This document shows positions 43,549 to 50,817 of a DNA stretch of 64,000 nucleotides, piece by piece (the first letter of the stretch is position 1; every line of letters begins with the position of its first letter). The position numbers and the translations under genes were made by a program. The stretch comes from G965197675 sp965197675 (GTDB lineage: Bacteria > Chloroflexota > Dehalococcoidia > Plut-88900): contig OZ240221.1 in NCBI GenBank assembly GCA_965197675.1, forward strand, positions 992,001-1,056,000, read 5' to 3'. Under the pieces are notes generated by a model. It did not search any database, had not been told where the DNA came from, and worked only from the letters and a program-made list of their open reading frames with translations.

Positions 43549-45194
43549 CCAGGGTTCGCTGTGCGAACCTGTTCGGAAGTGCTGGGGGAGTGCTGGGTTG
43601 GGGGTGAGGGTTGCTGTCGTGACAGCGGTTGCGGTCAGAGAGCAGGGAGAAGCTCTAGGCCGGGGAGTGCTTAAGTGGAAAGGCAGGCTCGGGAACTCCA
43701 CGCCTTCCAAAGGGTGCGCAGGTTGAAGGCGGTAGCCAGCACCGTCCACTCGGCCTTCACGTTGGCAAGGCCACGCAACAGGAACCGTCGAGCACCCAGT
43801 TGCTCTTTGACGATTCCGAAGCCCGGTTCGACCAACTGCTTTCTCAGGCCATAGGCTTGTTTGGCTTCCTCGGTCTCCATCCAGGCGCGATGACGGCGCA
43901 GCGCTGCGTCGTGAGGCCCTACCTCCAAGCCACGGCCATAGGTGCCGTCCCTCGTACAGACTCCGAAGGCCGGACACTCTCGGCAGACGGACCCAGAGGC
44001 ACGGTACATCCGTATCGTCATCCCTCTTTTGGGCTTGTTCTTGACGAAGCTGAGGGTCTGTCCCTGAGGGCAGTAATAGCAGTCGTTGCCCTCGTCGTAG
44101 GTGAAAAGGTCCTTGCGATACGGTTGCTGCTGAAGGAGCTTTTGTTGTGGGTCCGGCACCACCACCCGCTGGCCTCTCCGGGCACATTCTTCTAGGTGAC
44201 TCCCTGTGAAATAACCGGCATCCGCCAACGTCATCGGCGCTTTCGTCCCTGTGGTCTCCTCTGCCTGTAATACCATCGGAGCCAACCGGTAGTAGTCATT
44301 CGGTTCGTCCACGACATCAGCCGCCGTTACCAACATGCCGGTCATCCCACTGTCAGGATCCACTGGGGAAACCATTGCCTGGGCGTTGTAGCCGGGCGCA
44401 AAGCCTCTATCAGTCTTCATCACCCGGGCGTCGTTGTCGGTTAGGTTGATGCGCTTGTGGCGCTCCTGACTCTCAAGATCGTCCATCGCCTGTCTGACCT
44501 GGTCTCTCAGGACCATCTTGTCGGCCAGTTCCTCCGGCAGGTGGACGGCAGCCGAATCTTCTCCACCTTCATTCTGAGCTTCCAGATCGCTTATCGCCCT
44601 CTCCACCCGGTGCAGTATCTGGCGCAGTCCCTCAGCATCATGGGTCCTGCCGTCTGATGCATTCGCTCCCACCTTCGTGCCATCTACAGCTTGAATCGCC
44701 AGATCCACCAACTTCATCGTCACCGCCGTGCGAACCGTGCGCTTGAACAGACTTCTCATTGCCTGGCGATGATCCTTGTAAAACCGCCACAGGGTGTTGT
44801 GGTCAGGATGCTGCCATCCGGTCAGCCACAGGTACGGTATCTGGTCGCGGCAGGCCGCCTCCAACTTGCGGCAGGAGCGCACCCCGGTCATGAAGCCGTA
44901 CAACCACACGCTCAACAACGCGCGGGGATGGTAGGCCGGCGCTCCCATCCGATCGCCTTCTATCTCTACGCCGAGCTCTGACCAGCACTCCCTACCCAAC
45001 GCGTCCACGAACTCAGCCACGAATCGGGCTGGATGGTCTAACGGCAACAATTCGTCAAGAGAAGGCGGCAACAGCCACATCTGCTCTCTGTCCATATCTC
45101 GAAGCGGCATCTCCATCTCTCCTTCGTTGATGTCGCCTCAAAGGTACACCTAAAACCGTTTCATTCACCAGCTCCCAGACTTCTGAGACAACCT
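43455..45194 (-). mobile_element. IS1182-family insertion sequence, complete
   Basis: About 1.74 kb, carrying one transposase gene. Its ends are long inverted repeats (43451-43548 and 45099-45196; about 80 of 98 positions match by hand alignment), beginning CCTGTCCCAGAAGTC on the left and, reverse-read, AGGTTGTCTCAGAAGTC on the right. The 10-base direct repeat CCGGATGGAG stands just outside or at the edge of both ends (43445-43454 and 45195-45204), a candidate target duplication. IS1182 elements are normally 1.3-1.95 kb, so this copy appears full length. Confidence 0.8.
43671..45116 (-). CDS. IS1182 family transposase
   Basis: A 481-residue DDE transposase. The N-terminal region MWLLPPSLDELLPLDHPARF and YHPRALLSVWLYGFMTGVRS are diagnostic of IS1182. 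The catalytic domain shows IQAVDGTKVGANAS (first Asp), APMTLADAGYFTG (second Asp) and RKQLVEPGFGIVKEQLG (Glu). A Cys cluster (CYYCPQGQTL, CRECPAFGVC) is the zinc-binding insert of this family. Frame is intact, so it may be active. The ATG lies inside the right terminal repeat, with GGAGAG ahead of it. Confidence 0.92.
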   Translation of the reverse strand: MEMPLRDMDREQMWLLPPSLDELLPLDHPARFVAEFVDALGRECWSELGVEIEGDRMGAPAYHPRALLSVWLYGFMTGVRSCRKLEAACRDQIPYLWLTGWQHPDHNTLWRFYKDHRQAMRSLFKRTVRTAVTMKLVDLAIQAVDGTKVGANASDGRTHDAEGLRQILHRVERAISDLEAQNEGGEDSAAVHLPEELADKMVLRDQVRQAMDDLESQERHKRINLTDNDARVMKTDRGFAPGYNAQAMVSPVDPDSGMTGMLVTAADVVDEPNDYYRLAPMVLQAEETTGTKAPMTLADAGYFTGSHLEECARRGQRVVVPDPQQKLLQQQPYRKDLFTYDEGNDCYYCPQGQTLSFVKNKPKRGMTIRMYRASGSVCRECPAFGVCTRDGTYGRGLEVGPHDAALRRHRAWMETEEAKQAYGLRKQLVEPGFGIVKEQLGARRFLLRGLANVKAEWTVLATAFNLRTLWKAWSSRACLST

Positions 45195-45196
45195 CC
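45099..45196 (-). repeat. Right terminal inverted repeat of the IS1182 element
   Basis: Inverted partner of 43451-43548; includes the transposase ribosome site, ATG and first codons (ATGGAGATGCCGCTTCGA). Confidence 0.7.
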
Positions 45197-45239
45197 GGAT
45201 GGAGACGACCCTTGCGTGTTGGGATGGGTTGAGCGCCCG

Positions 45240-45725
45240 TCAGCGTCTGAACCTGCGCACCGGACGCTTGGGCATGAACCGCCGTAGCAGCATCCAGCCG
45301 ATGCCCAGCCCGACGAGGTTCAGGAAGAAGAGCTCCACGTCGAGGGTCAGCAGCGGCGCCGCAATCACCAGGGCGACCACCGCAGGCACCACGAACCGCC
45401 TCTGCTTCCACCAGGGCTGCTTCTCAGGGGCCTTGGCAGCCGCGTCGCTCACCGGCTCGTAGGCCGTCCAGATGGGCAGCCCGATGAGCGCCTCCAGCTC
45501 GGTTATCACCACGCCGGCCGAGCAACCCCCGGTGTGACAGCGGGTTTCGAGGCCGTTGCCGTCCGGTCGCTGCCGAAACGCCAGCCCGTCCGACTTGCCG
45601 CCGTGACAGACCGCCGTCGTCGTCCAGAACCAGCCCCGCTCGAAGCTGACCCGGTGCGGCAGCAGGTTGGCGATCCCGAGCGCGCTCGGTCCCGTGTACC
45701 GTTCCTGTGTCCGTGTTTCGTCCAT
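45240..45725 (-). CDS. Zinc-finger/membrane protein, primase-type zinc motif
   Basis: 161 residues from the ATG at 45725, which has a perfect AGGAGG 7 bases upstream. Residues about 25-75 contain AVCHGGKSDGLAFRQRPDG and RCHTGGCSAGVVITELEALIG, resembling the CHC2-type zinc-binding segment at the start of phage/plasmid primases (C..H ... C....C then a helix). Two hydrophobic helices follow (FVVPAVVALVIAAPLLTLDV and FFLNLVGLGIGWMLL) and a basic tail. No primase catalytic domain is present. Function unknown; it belongs to the high-GC mobile region by composition. The frame extends further upstream but without a ribosome site. Confidence 0.6.
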   Translation of the reverse strand: MDETRTQERYTGPSALGIANLLPHRVSFERGWFWTTTAVCHGGKSDGLAFRQRPDGNGLETRCHTGGCSAGVVITELEALIGLPIWTAYEPVSDAAAKAPEKQPWWKQRRFVVPAVVALVIAAPLLTLDVELFFLNLVGLGIGWMLLRRFMPKRPVRRFRR

Positions 45726-46559
45726 GCTTTCGTACCTCCTTTGCTGATTGGTATGCCGATGCCGTTGAACCCGTGAATCCGTTCCGAAAGACGCACTCCG
45801 CCCACGGTCGAATGTCGAACGCGGAAGACGGAGTGGGGTGAAAGAAGACGCAGCTCGCCCAGGGCGGATACCGTCCAAGTTGGGGAACGCTGCGAGACGT
45901 GAAGCGGCCAGCCTGCTTCTCAACTGCAGACCGGCGCGTGTCGAAGCTGCGGCCCTAGCTGAGAGTCAGCAGTGCCGCAGGCATGAGGAACCGGTTGAAG
46001 CGCAAGACGCACTCCGACCAGCTTGCAGAGGACGGAACGCAACAGGCGTTCCGTCCCAGGTGCCCGACGGATGAGGCGATCAACCTCAGCCACCGAACGA
46101 GCGCCCGACGGATGAAGCGATCAGCTCCAACCGCCAGACAGGTGACCAGCGAGAGAAGCGATCAGCCACAGCTCGCCGGACGGGTGCCCAGCGGATGAAG
46201 GACCAACGTCAAACTTCAACCGCCGGACTGAGCCGAGGACGAAGGACCAGTGTCAAACTCCGTCGATTCGGCCCGCGCTGGTTGCGAAGGACCAACGTCA
46301 AACTCCGCATTGCCAGCATTCCCTCGTGGGAGACTCTAAGGTCAACCCGTGCAACGGGGATCACGCACCCAGGTTTCTAGGGTCGGAAACCTTGGAGAAA
46401 GCCAACAGCACAACCATTATTACCGCACCGGAAACCCGATGTGAAGACTTTCGGCGTCCAACCGCCCAAATCGTTCAATCCAGGTCATGTTTAGTTCACA
46501 TTTAGTTCCGAAAAAGTTCACCTGAACCGTCCGGCAACAAGGGCGCACGTTCGCCCCGG
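45726..46559. other. High-GC non-coding region of the mobile element
   Basis: 830 bases in which several short frames are open by chance but none has a ribosome site or protein-like composition. It contains the repeat array at 46062-46310 and, at 46489-46525, closely spaced TTTAGTTC / TTTAGTTCC / AAGTTCA motifs ahead of the downstream gene's end. Its placement fits a replication or transfer origin region. Confidence 0.45.
46062..46310. repeat. Array of six degenerate 41-45 base direct repeats (iteron-like)
   Basis: Units begin near 46062, 46103, 46144, 46186, 46230 and 46275. The first three share GATGARGCGATCARC (for example GATGAAGCGATCAGC at 46111); the last three share GAAGGACCAACGTCAAACTYC at 46197, 46241 and 46286. 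All are separated by 41-45 bases, about four DNA turns, placing the sites on one face of the helix. This is how initiator or relaxase binding sites are laid out. Confidence 0.55.
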
Positions 46560-47171
46560 TCACTTCCGCCAGAATCGGAAGGTCACGACGCGCCATACAT
46601 TGTCCAGAAGCTCGGCCTTTCGCCGCTCTCTCCGCGTGTCGAAGAGAGCGGTCCTGCGCCAGCTGATCTGCCCGCTCCGGTCGAGGCCCCGCAGCGGCTG
46701 CTTCTCCGGCGGAAGTGTCATCCCGTGCTTTTCGAGCAGGGCCAGCTCCACCTCCAGCAGACGCACATGGTCGGTCAGCCAGTCGAGGCCCCTGCCGTCG
46801 TTGGGGTGCGTCTCCCTGATGGCCCGCCACTCGACGATCAGAGGCCAGGCATCGCCGAATATCTCCTCGTCGTCGTCGGCCGCCTCCAGCGTCGCAAGGT
46901 CGGGGTACTCCCGCCGCATCGAGGGCTTCGTCGGGGGCTTCCTGTCCCGGCCCGAGTCCGCCTGCTGTGGACCGGCGCCGGCATGACCGGCCCCGGTCCC
47001 CTGGGGTCCGTCCCGCCGCAGGGCCGCCACCTCCCGCTCGATGCCCGACAGACGCCTGCGCACCTCCTTGCCCAGCTTGTCGTGCCCCTCCTCAACCGCC
47101 TGCAACCGACCTTCCAGCTCCTCGTTGCGCCTGCGCTGACGCTCCGCAGCAGAGCCGACGCCCTCCTGCAA
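46560..47171 (-). CDS. Mobile-element protein, 3' part of a frameshifted gene (coiled coil and C-terminal domain)
   Basis: 203 codons on the reverse strand from the first Met after the break. Residues 8-55 are a heptad-rich coiled coil (NEELEGRLQAVEEGHDKLGK, VRRRLSGIEREVAALRRDG); then a Gly/Pro-rich linker and a helical C-terminal domain (DHVRLLEVELALLEKHGMTL, WRRTALFDTRRERRKAELLD). The frame is open upstream into ADPAGAAGLERALQEGVGSA, which continues the protein begun at 47377 in another frame. Not recognised as a family; probably a DNA-binding or partition-type element protein. Confidence 0.5.
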   Translation of the reverse strand: MQEGVGSAAERQRRRNEELEGRLQAVEEGHDKLGKEVRRRLSGIEREVAALRRDGPQGTGAGHAGAGPQQADSGRDRKPPTKPSMRREYPDLATLEAADDDEEIFGDAWPLIVEWRAIRETHPNDGRGLDWLTDHVRLLEVELALLEKHGMTLPPEKQPLRGLDRSGQISWRRTALFDTRRERRKAELLDNVWRVVTFRFWRK

Positions 47172-47377
47172 CGCCCGCTCCAGACCTGCCGCACCCGCCG
47201 GGTCAGCTGCCCGGTCTTGGCGCTCTCCGTCACCGTCTGCGGGTCGATCTCCAGCACACGGGCCGCGCCCTTGTAGCCCTTCTCCCGCACCAGCTCTTGC
47301 AGCAACGCCATGAGCCGCATGTGGTAGACGTTCTCCACGTCCCTGCTGTCCTCGATGCCGTGTTCAGTGGTTTTCAT
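46838..47377 (-). CDS. Mobile-element protein, 5' part of the same frameshifted gene (HTH-like N-terminus)
   Basis: The start ATG at 47377 has GAAGGAGGAAATTCG before it. The first 62 residues look genuine: HMRLMALLQELVREKGYKGA followed by ARVLEIDPQTVTESAKTGQL and TRRVR, a helix-turn-helix-like layout. After about 47195 the frame gives Arg/Trp-rich junk, while the frame one base behind it becomes protein-like (GLERALQEG...). A one-base loss (or -1 shift) near 47190-47205 explains this; the intact gene would span 46560-47377 (about 272 aa). Confidence 0.5.
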   Translation of the reverse strand: MKTTEHGIEDSRDVENVYHMRLMALLQELVREKGYKGAARVLEIDPQTVTESAKTGQLTRRVRQVWSGRCRRASALLRSVSAGATRSWKVGCRRLRRGTTSWARRCAGVCRASSGRWRPCGGTDPRGPGPVMPAPVHSRRTRAGTGSPRRSPRCGGSTPTLRRWRRPTTTRRYSAMPGL

Positions 47378-47392
47378 CGAATTTCCTCCTTC

Positions 47393-47515
47393 TCAGGAAT
47401 TGCCCTCAGCTTTGGACCGGTCTCCGCCTGAGTTTCCGACCGGCGTCATGCACCCCCACATCCAGCGGGTTTCGGCCTCGGAAACCGACCTGCGGCCTTT
47501 CAGCAAAGTGTTCAC
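47393..47515 (-). CDS. Small protein ORF (40 aa) upstream of the frameshifted gene
   Basis: GTG at 47515 has AGGAGG six bases before it (AGGAGGTAAACA-GTG) and the frame encodes 40 residues (starts MNTLLKGRRSVSEAETRW, ends KAEGNS). The stop is 15 bases before the next gene's ATG, which has its own ribosome site, so the two would be one transcript. No homologue known to me; could be a leader peptide. Confidence 0.35.
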   Translation of the reverse strand: MNTLLKGRRSVSEAETRWMWGCMTPVGNSGGDRSKAEGNS

Positions 47516-47652
47516 TGTTTACCTCCTGTAGGGGGGTGATTTACCCCTGTTTCAGCTTGCCCGCGACCCGACTTGCGACTTCCCGACGAAAGTCCTTTTC
47601 CTGTACACCCCCATTACTGCACGGCGGAGGCCGATTTCCAATCCCCTTATAA

Positions 47653-47672
47653 GGTGCATCATTTGATGCACC
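47653..47672. promoter_or_regulatory. Perfect inverted repeat between divergent genes (candidate operator)
   Basis: GGTGCATCA-tt-TGATGCACC, nine-base arms with a two-base spacer, lies about 97 bases before the start at 47769 and 138 bases before the reverse-strand small gene. No T-run follows, which disfavours a terminator and favours a dimeric regulator's binding site. Confidence 0.45.
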
Positions 47673-47768
47673 CTTCGGGTAGTTTCTTACCGGATTTCGT
47701 TTGTTCAGACTCTCTGGCGGACGCCGCGATTCCGATGAATCGCAGCAAACCGCAGGGAGGTGAACATC

Positions 47769-48374
47769 TTGGCGCTGAAATCGAAAATCCGGTCGGCAAG
47801 GCGGCTTCTACCCCTGGCATCCGCGCTGCTCCTGGCGGCGCTTCTGGCAATCCCGTCCAGCGGGACCGCACTCGCCCAGGCCCCGCCCGGTAACGAGCTG
47901 ACCCTCGTCAACGCCGACCGGGAGTTCGTCGAGCGCAAGGGCGGCGGCGAGTTCGCCGCCCGGCCCGTCTTCGACCGCAAGATCGTCGACCTCTTCTACG
48001 CCGTCCGCGACGCCGACACCGGCGACTGGATAAGCGCCATGTACCGGGTCAAGGGGGGCGAGAAGAATCGCTCGGACGGCTGGGAGTACTCCTGGGAGTA
48101 CCCCGACCTGGACGAGCAGCCCGACCTCGACCGAGACCGGGCCTACCTGCTGGTGATGCTGGCCGTCGCCGAGGACGGCAAAAGAGGCGACTTCTACGCC
48201 GTCATCCCCATCCACCAGCCGGGGCGCATCTGGGACAAGATTCTCTCGGCCCTCAACCCCGGACGGTGGGCGAGGGCGTTCGCCGGCTGGATGATCGAGG
48301 GCGCCCACGGGACCCTCTGCGGCGTGGTTGAGCGGGCGTCGGGCGAGGACGCCGACAACTGTGGGGGTGGGTAG
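47769..48374 (+). CDS. Secreted protein of the type IV secretion cluster
   Basis: 201 residues from a TTG at 47769, chosen because AGGGAGG sits 8 bases upstream; a GTG at 47760 would overlap that site. Residues 1-38 are a signal peptide (basic start, LLPLASALLLAALLAIPSSG, cleavage after TALAQA). The mature part has a beta-rich domain (FDRKIVDLFYAVRDADTGDW) and a hydrophobic-amphipathic tail. Four bases separate it from the VirB6-like gene. Function unknown; position suggests a surface or channel-associated component. Confidence 0.6.
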   Translation: MALKSKIRSARRLLPLASALLLAALLAIPSSGTALAQAPPGNELTLVNADREFVERKGGGEFAARPVFDRKIVDLFYAVRDADTGDWISAMYRVKGGEKNRSDGWEYSWEYPDLDEQPDLDRDRAYLLVMLAVAEDGKRGDFYAVIPIHQPGRIWDKILSALNPGRWARAFAGWMIEGAHGTLCGVVERASGEDADNCGGG

Positions 48375-48377
48375 CCG

Positions 48378-49346
48378 ATGAGCGACATCCTCACCGGCAC
48401 CCCTCCCGACCTCACGTACGCCAACGATCTGGTGCGCCAAGCGTGGATGGTCGTCTGGGCCGTCACCTCCGGCGCCCTGGTGGTCATCCTCGGCTGGATG
48501 GGCCTCACGCTCATCATGTCCGAGCACCTGGGCAGCCGGCAGGCGGGATGGCGGGAGATGGTCCCCCGCCTCGTGCTCGGACTCGTGGCCGCTGCGTCGT
48601 CCCTCTGGTGGTGCGCCCTGGTCCTGGACGTGGCCGACGCCGTGTCCGGCTTCATAGCCGTCTCCCTGAACGTGACGGCAGGCGCCATGCTCCGCTCCAC
48701 CCTGAAGACCCTGCTCAACGCCGGAAGCGTGGGCATGGCGCTGCTTCTCGCGGTGCTTTACCTGGTCTACGGCTTCTTCGTCCTCTACGTCATCGTGCAG
48801 ATGGTGCTGCGCCTGGCCCTCATCGACATCCTGCTCGCCCTGGCCTCCATCGCGTTGGGGCTGTGGATATTGCCCCACACGGCGGGCTGGGGCCGCCACT
48901 GGCTCAGGCTCTTCATGACGACGACCTTCCAGCAGGCCATCCAGTTGATTGCGCTGGCCCTGGGCTTCGGCTTCTTGAACGAAGTCGCCGCGATCGGCGC
49001 GTTCGAACCGGTGCAGGACCTGATCTGGAAGCTGCTCATGTCCCTGGCCTTCGTCTACATGGCGACCCGCGTGCCCTCGATGCTGGGCAACTCCGGCACC
49101 TTCGACTCCTGGCTCTCGATGCTCTACTTCGGCATGAACCTGCCCTCGTCGATGGTGCGCTCTGCGAAGACCATCGGGCTGGTGGCGGGCGGCGCGGCGG
49201 GAGGGCCGGGAGGCATGGCCGTGGGCGCGATGGCGGCCAGCGCGGGCCTGTCGGCGGCCTCCTCCGGCCTCAGCTCTGCGGCTTCGATGGCGACCCCATC
49301 GGCCGGGGGAGACGGGGGCGGAGAGCCCAGGAGCAGCGGCGAGTAG
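48378..49346 (+). CDS. VirB6/TrbL-like conjugal transfer membrane protein
   Basis: 322-residue inner-membrane protein with six to seven hydrophobic segments between residues 20 and 235 and a long Gly/Ala/Ser-rich hydrophilic tail (250-322), the layout of VirB6/TrbL channel proteins of type IV secretion. Segments include LVVILGWMGLTLIMSEHLG, LLLAVLYLVYGFFVLYVIVQ and DILLALASIALGLWILP, then FMTTTFQQAIQLIALALGF, typical of TrbL. Its context with VirB2-, PrgI- and VirB4-like genes supports the call. High GC and different codon use from the chromosome portion. Confidence 0.7.
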   Translation: MSDILTGTPPDLTYANDLVRQAWMVVWAVTSGALVVILGWMGLTLIMSEHLGSRQAGWREMVPRLVLGLVAAASSLWWCALVLDVADAVSGFIAVSLNVTAGAMLRSTLKTLLNAGSVGMALLLAVLYLVYGFFVLYVIVQMVLRLALIDILLALASIALGLWILPHTAGWGRHWLRLFMTTTFQQAIQLIALALGFGFLNEVAAIGAFEPVQDLIWKLLMSLAFVYMATRVPSMLGNSGTFDSWLSMLYFGMNLPSSMVRSAKTIGLVAGGAAGGPGGMAVGAMAASAGLSAASSGLSSAASMATPSAGGDGGGEPRSSGE

Positions 49347-49506
49347 CCCCGAACACGACGGACCAACGGCGCGGCCCCGGTAGGGCCGCCGATACCACGA
49401 CGGAGGCGCAGCGATGTGCAGCTAACGGGAGTCACCGAGGAGACAAGACGAAGCGATGAACGCCGGGTGGGGGAGTCCCGCCCGGCGCAAGAGAGGAGCA
49501 ATAGGA

Positions 49507-49812
49507 ATGGAACAACTGACGCAGACCATCTCGAACCTGGTGGGCATCCTGCTGGGCGTCGTGGGGGCCATCGGCGTGGGCTTCTTCATCTACCGGGCTT
49601 ACCTGTACCTCACCGCCAGCGACGCGCCCCACCAGATGGAGCGCGGCAAGAGCGCAATGATGACCGCTTTGGCGGGCATCGTCCTGGCCCTGGTCGCCTA
49701 CGGCGTCGTGGAGCTGGTGATGAACGCCGTCGTGGACCCGGGAATCGAAATCGACGACGTGCTGCCCGAGCCGGAAGCCCCCGGCGGCGGCGACAGCTGC
49801 AGCAGCGGGTAG
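49507..49812 (+). CDS. VirB2/TrbC-like pilin or small T4SS membrane protein
   Basis: 101 residues from the ATG at 49507 (ribosome site AGAGGAGCAATAGGA; an upstream GTG/ATG at 49456 is unlikely). Two hydrophobic helices, NLVGILLGVVGAIGVGFFIY and MMTALAGIVLALVAYGVVEL, are joined by a short polar loop with the GKSAMMTALAG motif common in VirB2-like proteins of Gram-positive-type systems. The acidic tail ends in GDSCSSG. No long cleaved signal. Confidence 0.65.
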   Translation: MEQLTQTISNLVGILLGVVGAIGVGFFIYRAYLYLTASDAPHQMERGKSAMMTALAGIVLALVAYGVVELVMNAVVDPGIEIDDVLPEPEAPGGGDSCSSG

Positions 49813-49839
49813 GCCCGGCGTGAGGAAGGAGAAGAAGAC

Positions 49840-50817
49840 ATGAGAGAACACGAGGTACCGACTCACGTTCAGGCCGAGGACCGGGTGCTGCTGGGGTTGA
49901 CCTTCCCGCAGATCGTGGCGGTGACGGCGGTGTGCGCCATCTCATACGGCGCATACCGCTACGCTCCGGTAGGCCCGTCCGAGGTCCGCATGGCCCTGGC
50001 CGTCCTCTTCGGACTGGTCGGCATCGCCATGGTCGTGGGGAAGATAGGCGGTCGGCGGCTGCCCCTGGTGGCCGCCGACCTGCTGAAGTACCGGCTGGGG
50101 GCGCGGCTCTACGCCGGGCAGGTTGCCCAGCTGGTGAGAGCCGAGCCGGCTGCGCCGGCGCAGCCGGTCAAGAGCGGCCCCGGACCCCTGCGCCTGATGG
50201 TCAGGAAGGCGCGGCGCGGCCTGCGGAAACAGCGCAAGAAGACCCGCAAGAACAGGGAGCGCCGCAACGGAAGGATGCGCTGGTTCGGCAAGCGCAGGGG
50301 CAAGGACGGCGGGAACAGGCGCGGCCAAGAGCACAGGGCCGAGACCTTGCAGAGCAGACGCAGGAAGCCCCGCATGGGCTGGATGGCGTTCGTAACCGTC
50401 GCCGTCCTGGCTGTGGCCGCCACGACGCTCCCCCAGGCGGCGCTGGCCGACAACCACGAGCCCTGGCGGGATGAGATCGACTTCGAGCTGACCGAGCCGG
50501 TGGAGGGACGCCGGATATTCGTCGAGGGGCTCACCGTCTCCGGAGACCGGGCCGCCGTGACCCTGAGAGCAGCCACCAATATAGACCTGCGAACGAGGGC
50601 ATACGGCGGCACGGAGGGGACCTGGCTCAGGTTCTGGGGTTCGGCCACCCTCGACCAGGGGGAGCGGGTCCAGTACTCGCTTCCCCTGCACGGCCCGGCG
50701 CCGTCCTTCACCTTCTTGTGGGAGGACGGCGCCGGGCCGGGGCGTTCACCGTCACCCACGAGTGGATACCGCACCCGCTGCCCGCAGTCGAGGGAGAGCT
50801 TTGCGACCTTCGCGTGA
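49840..50817 (+). CDS. PrgI/TcpE-like T4SS membrane protein with beta-rich extension, 5' part (frameshifted)
   Basis: Residues 1-100 are PrgI-like: PTHVQAEDRVLLGLTFPQIV, two hydrophobic helices, then the conserved LLKYRLGARLYAG ending. Residues 110-175 are a very basic linker (RRGLRKQRKKTRKNRERRNG), followed by a third hydrophobic segment (WMAFVTVAVLAVAATTLPQA) and an extracytoplasmic beta-rich domain. After about 50735 the frame turns to unlikely residues and stops at 50817, while the frame one base behind becomes protein-like. So the natural gene probably continues into 50718-51515 (about 558 aa in all). Confidence 0.55.
   Translation: MREHEVPTHVQAEDRVLLGLTFPQIVAVTAVCAISYGAYRYAPVGPSEVRMALAVLFGLVGIAMVVGKIGGRRLPLVAADLLKYRLGARLYAGQVAQLVRAEPAAPAQPVKSGPGPLRLMVRKARRGLRKQRKKTRKNRERRNGRMRWFGKRRGKDGGNRRGQEHRAETLQSRRRKPRMGWMAFVTVAVLAVAATTLPQAALADNHEPWRDEIDFELTEPVEGRRIFVEGLTVSGDRAAVTLRAATNIDLRTRAYGGTEGTWLRFWGSATLDQGERVQYSLPLHGPAPSFTFLWEDGAGPGRSPSPTSGYRTRCPQSRESFATFA

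Noticed and set aside
43225..44187. Reverse-strand 320-codon frame
   Set aside because: Most of it is the wrong frame of the IS1182 transposase and Arg/Pro/Ser-rich. Only its last part includes the real-looking gene start at 43368, annotated separately.
46062..46310. Regular repeats considered as a CRISPR array
   Set aside because: The repeats are degenerate, without clear spacers of constant length between identical units, and no cas gene is in the window.
47808..48899. Reverse-strand 363-codon frame
   Set aside because: Antisense to the secreted protein and VirB6-like genes in high-GC DNA; composition (His/Gln/Gly/Asp-rich) is typical for antisense frames of that GC.
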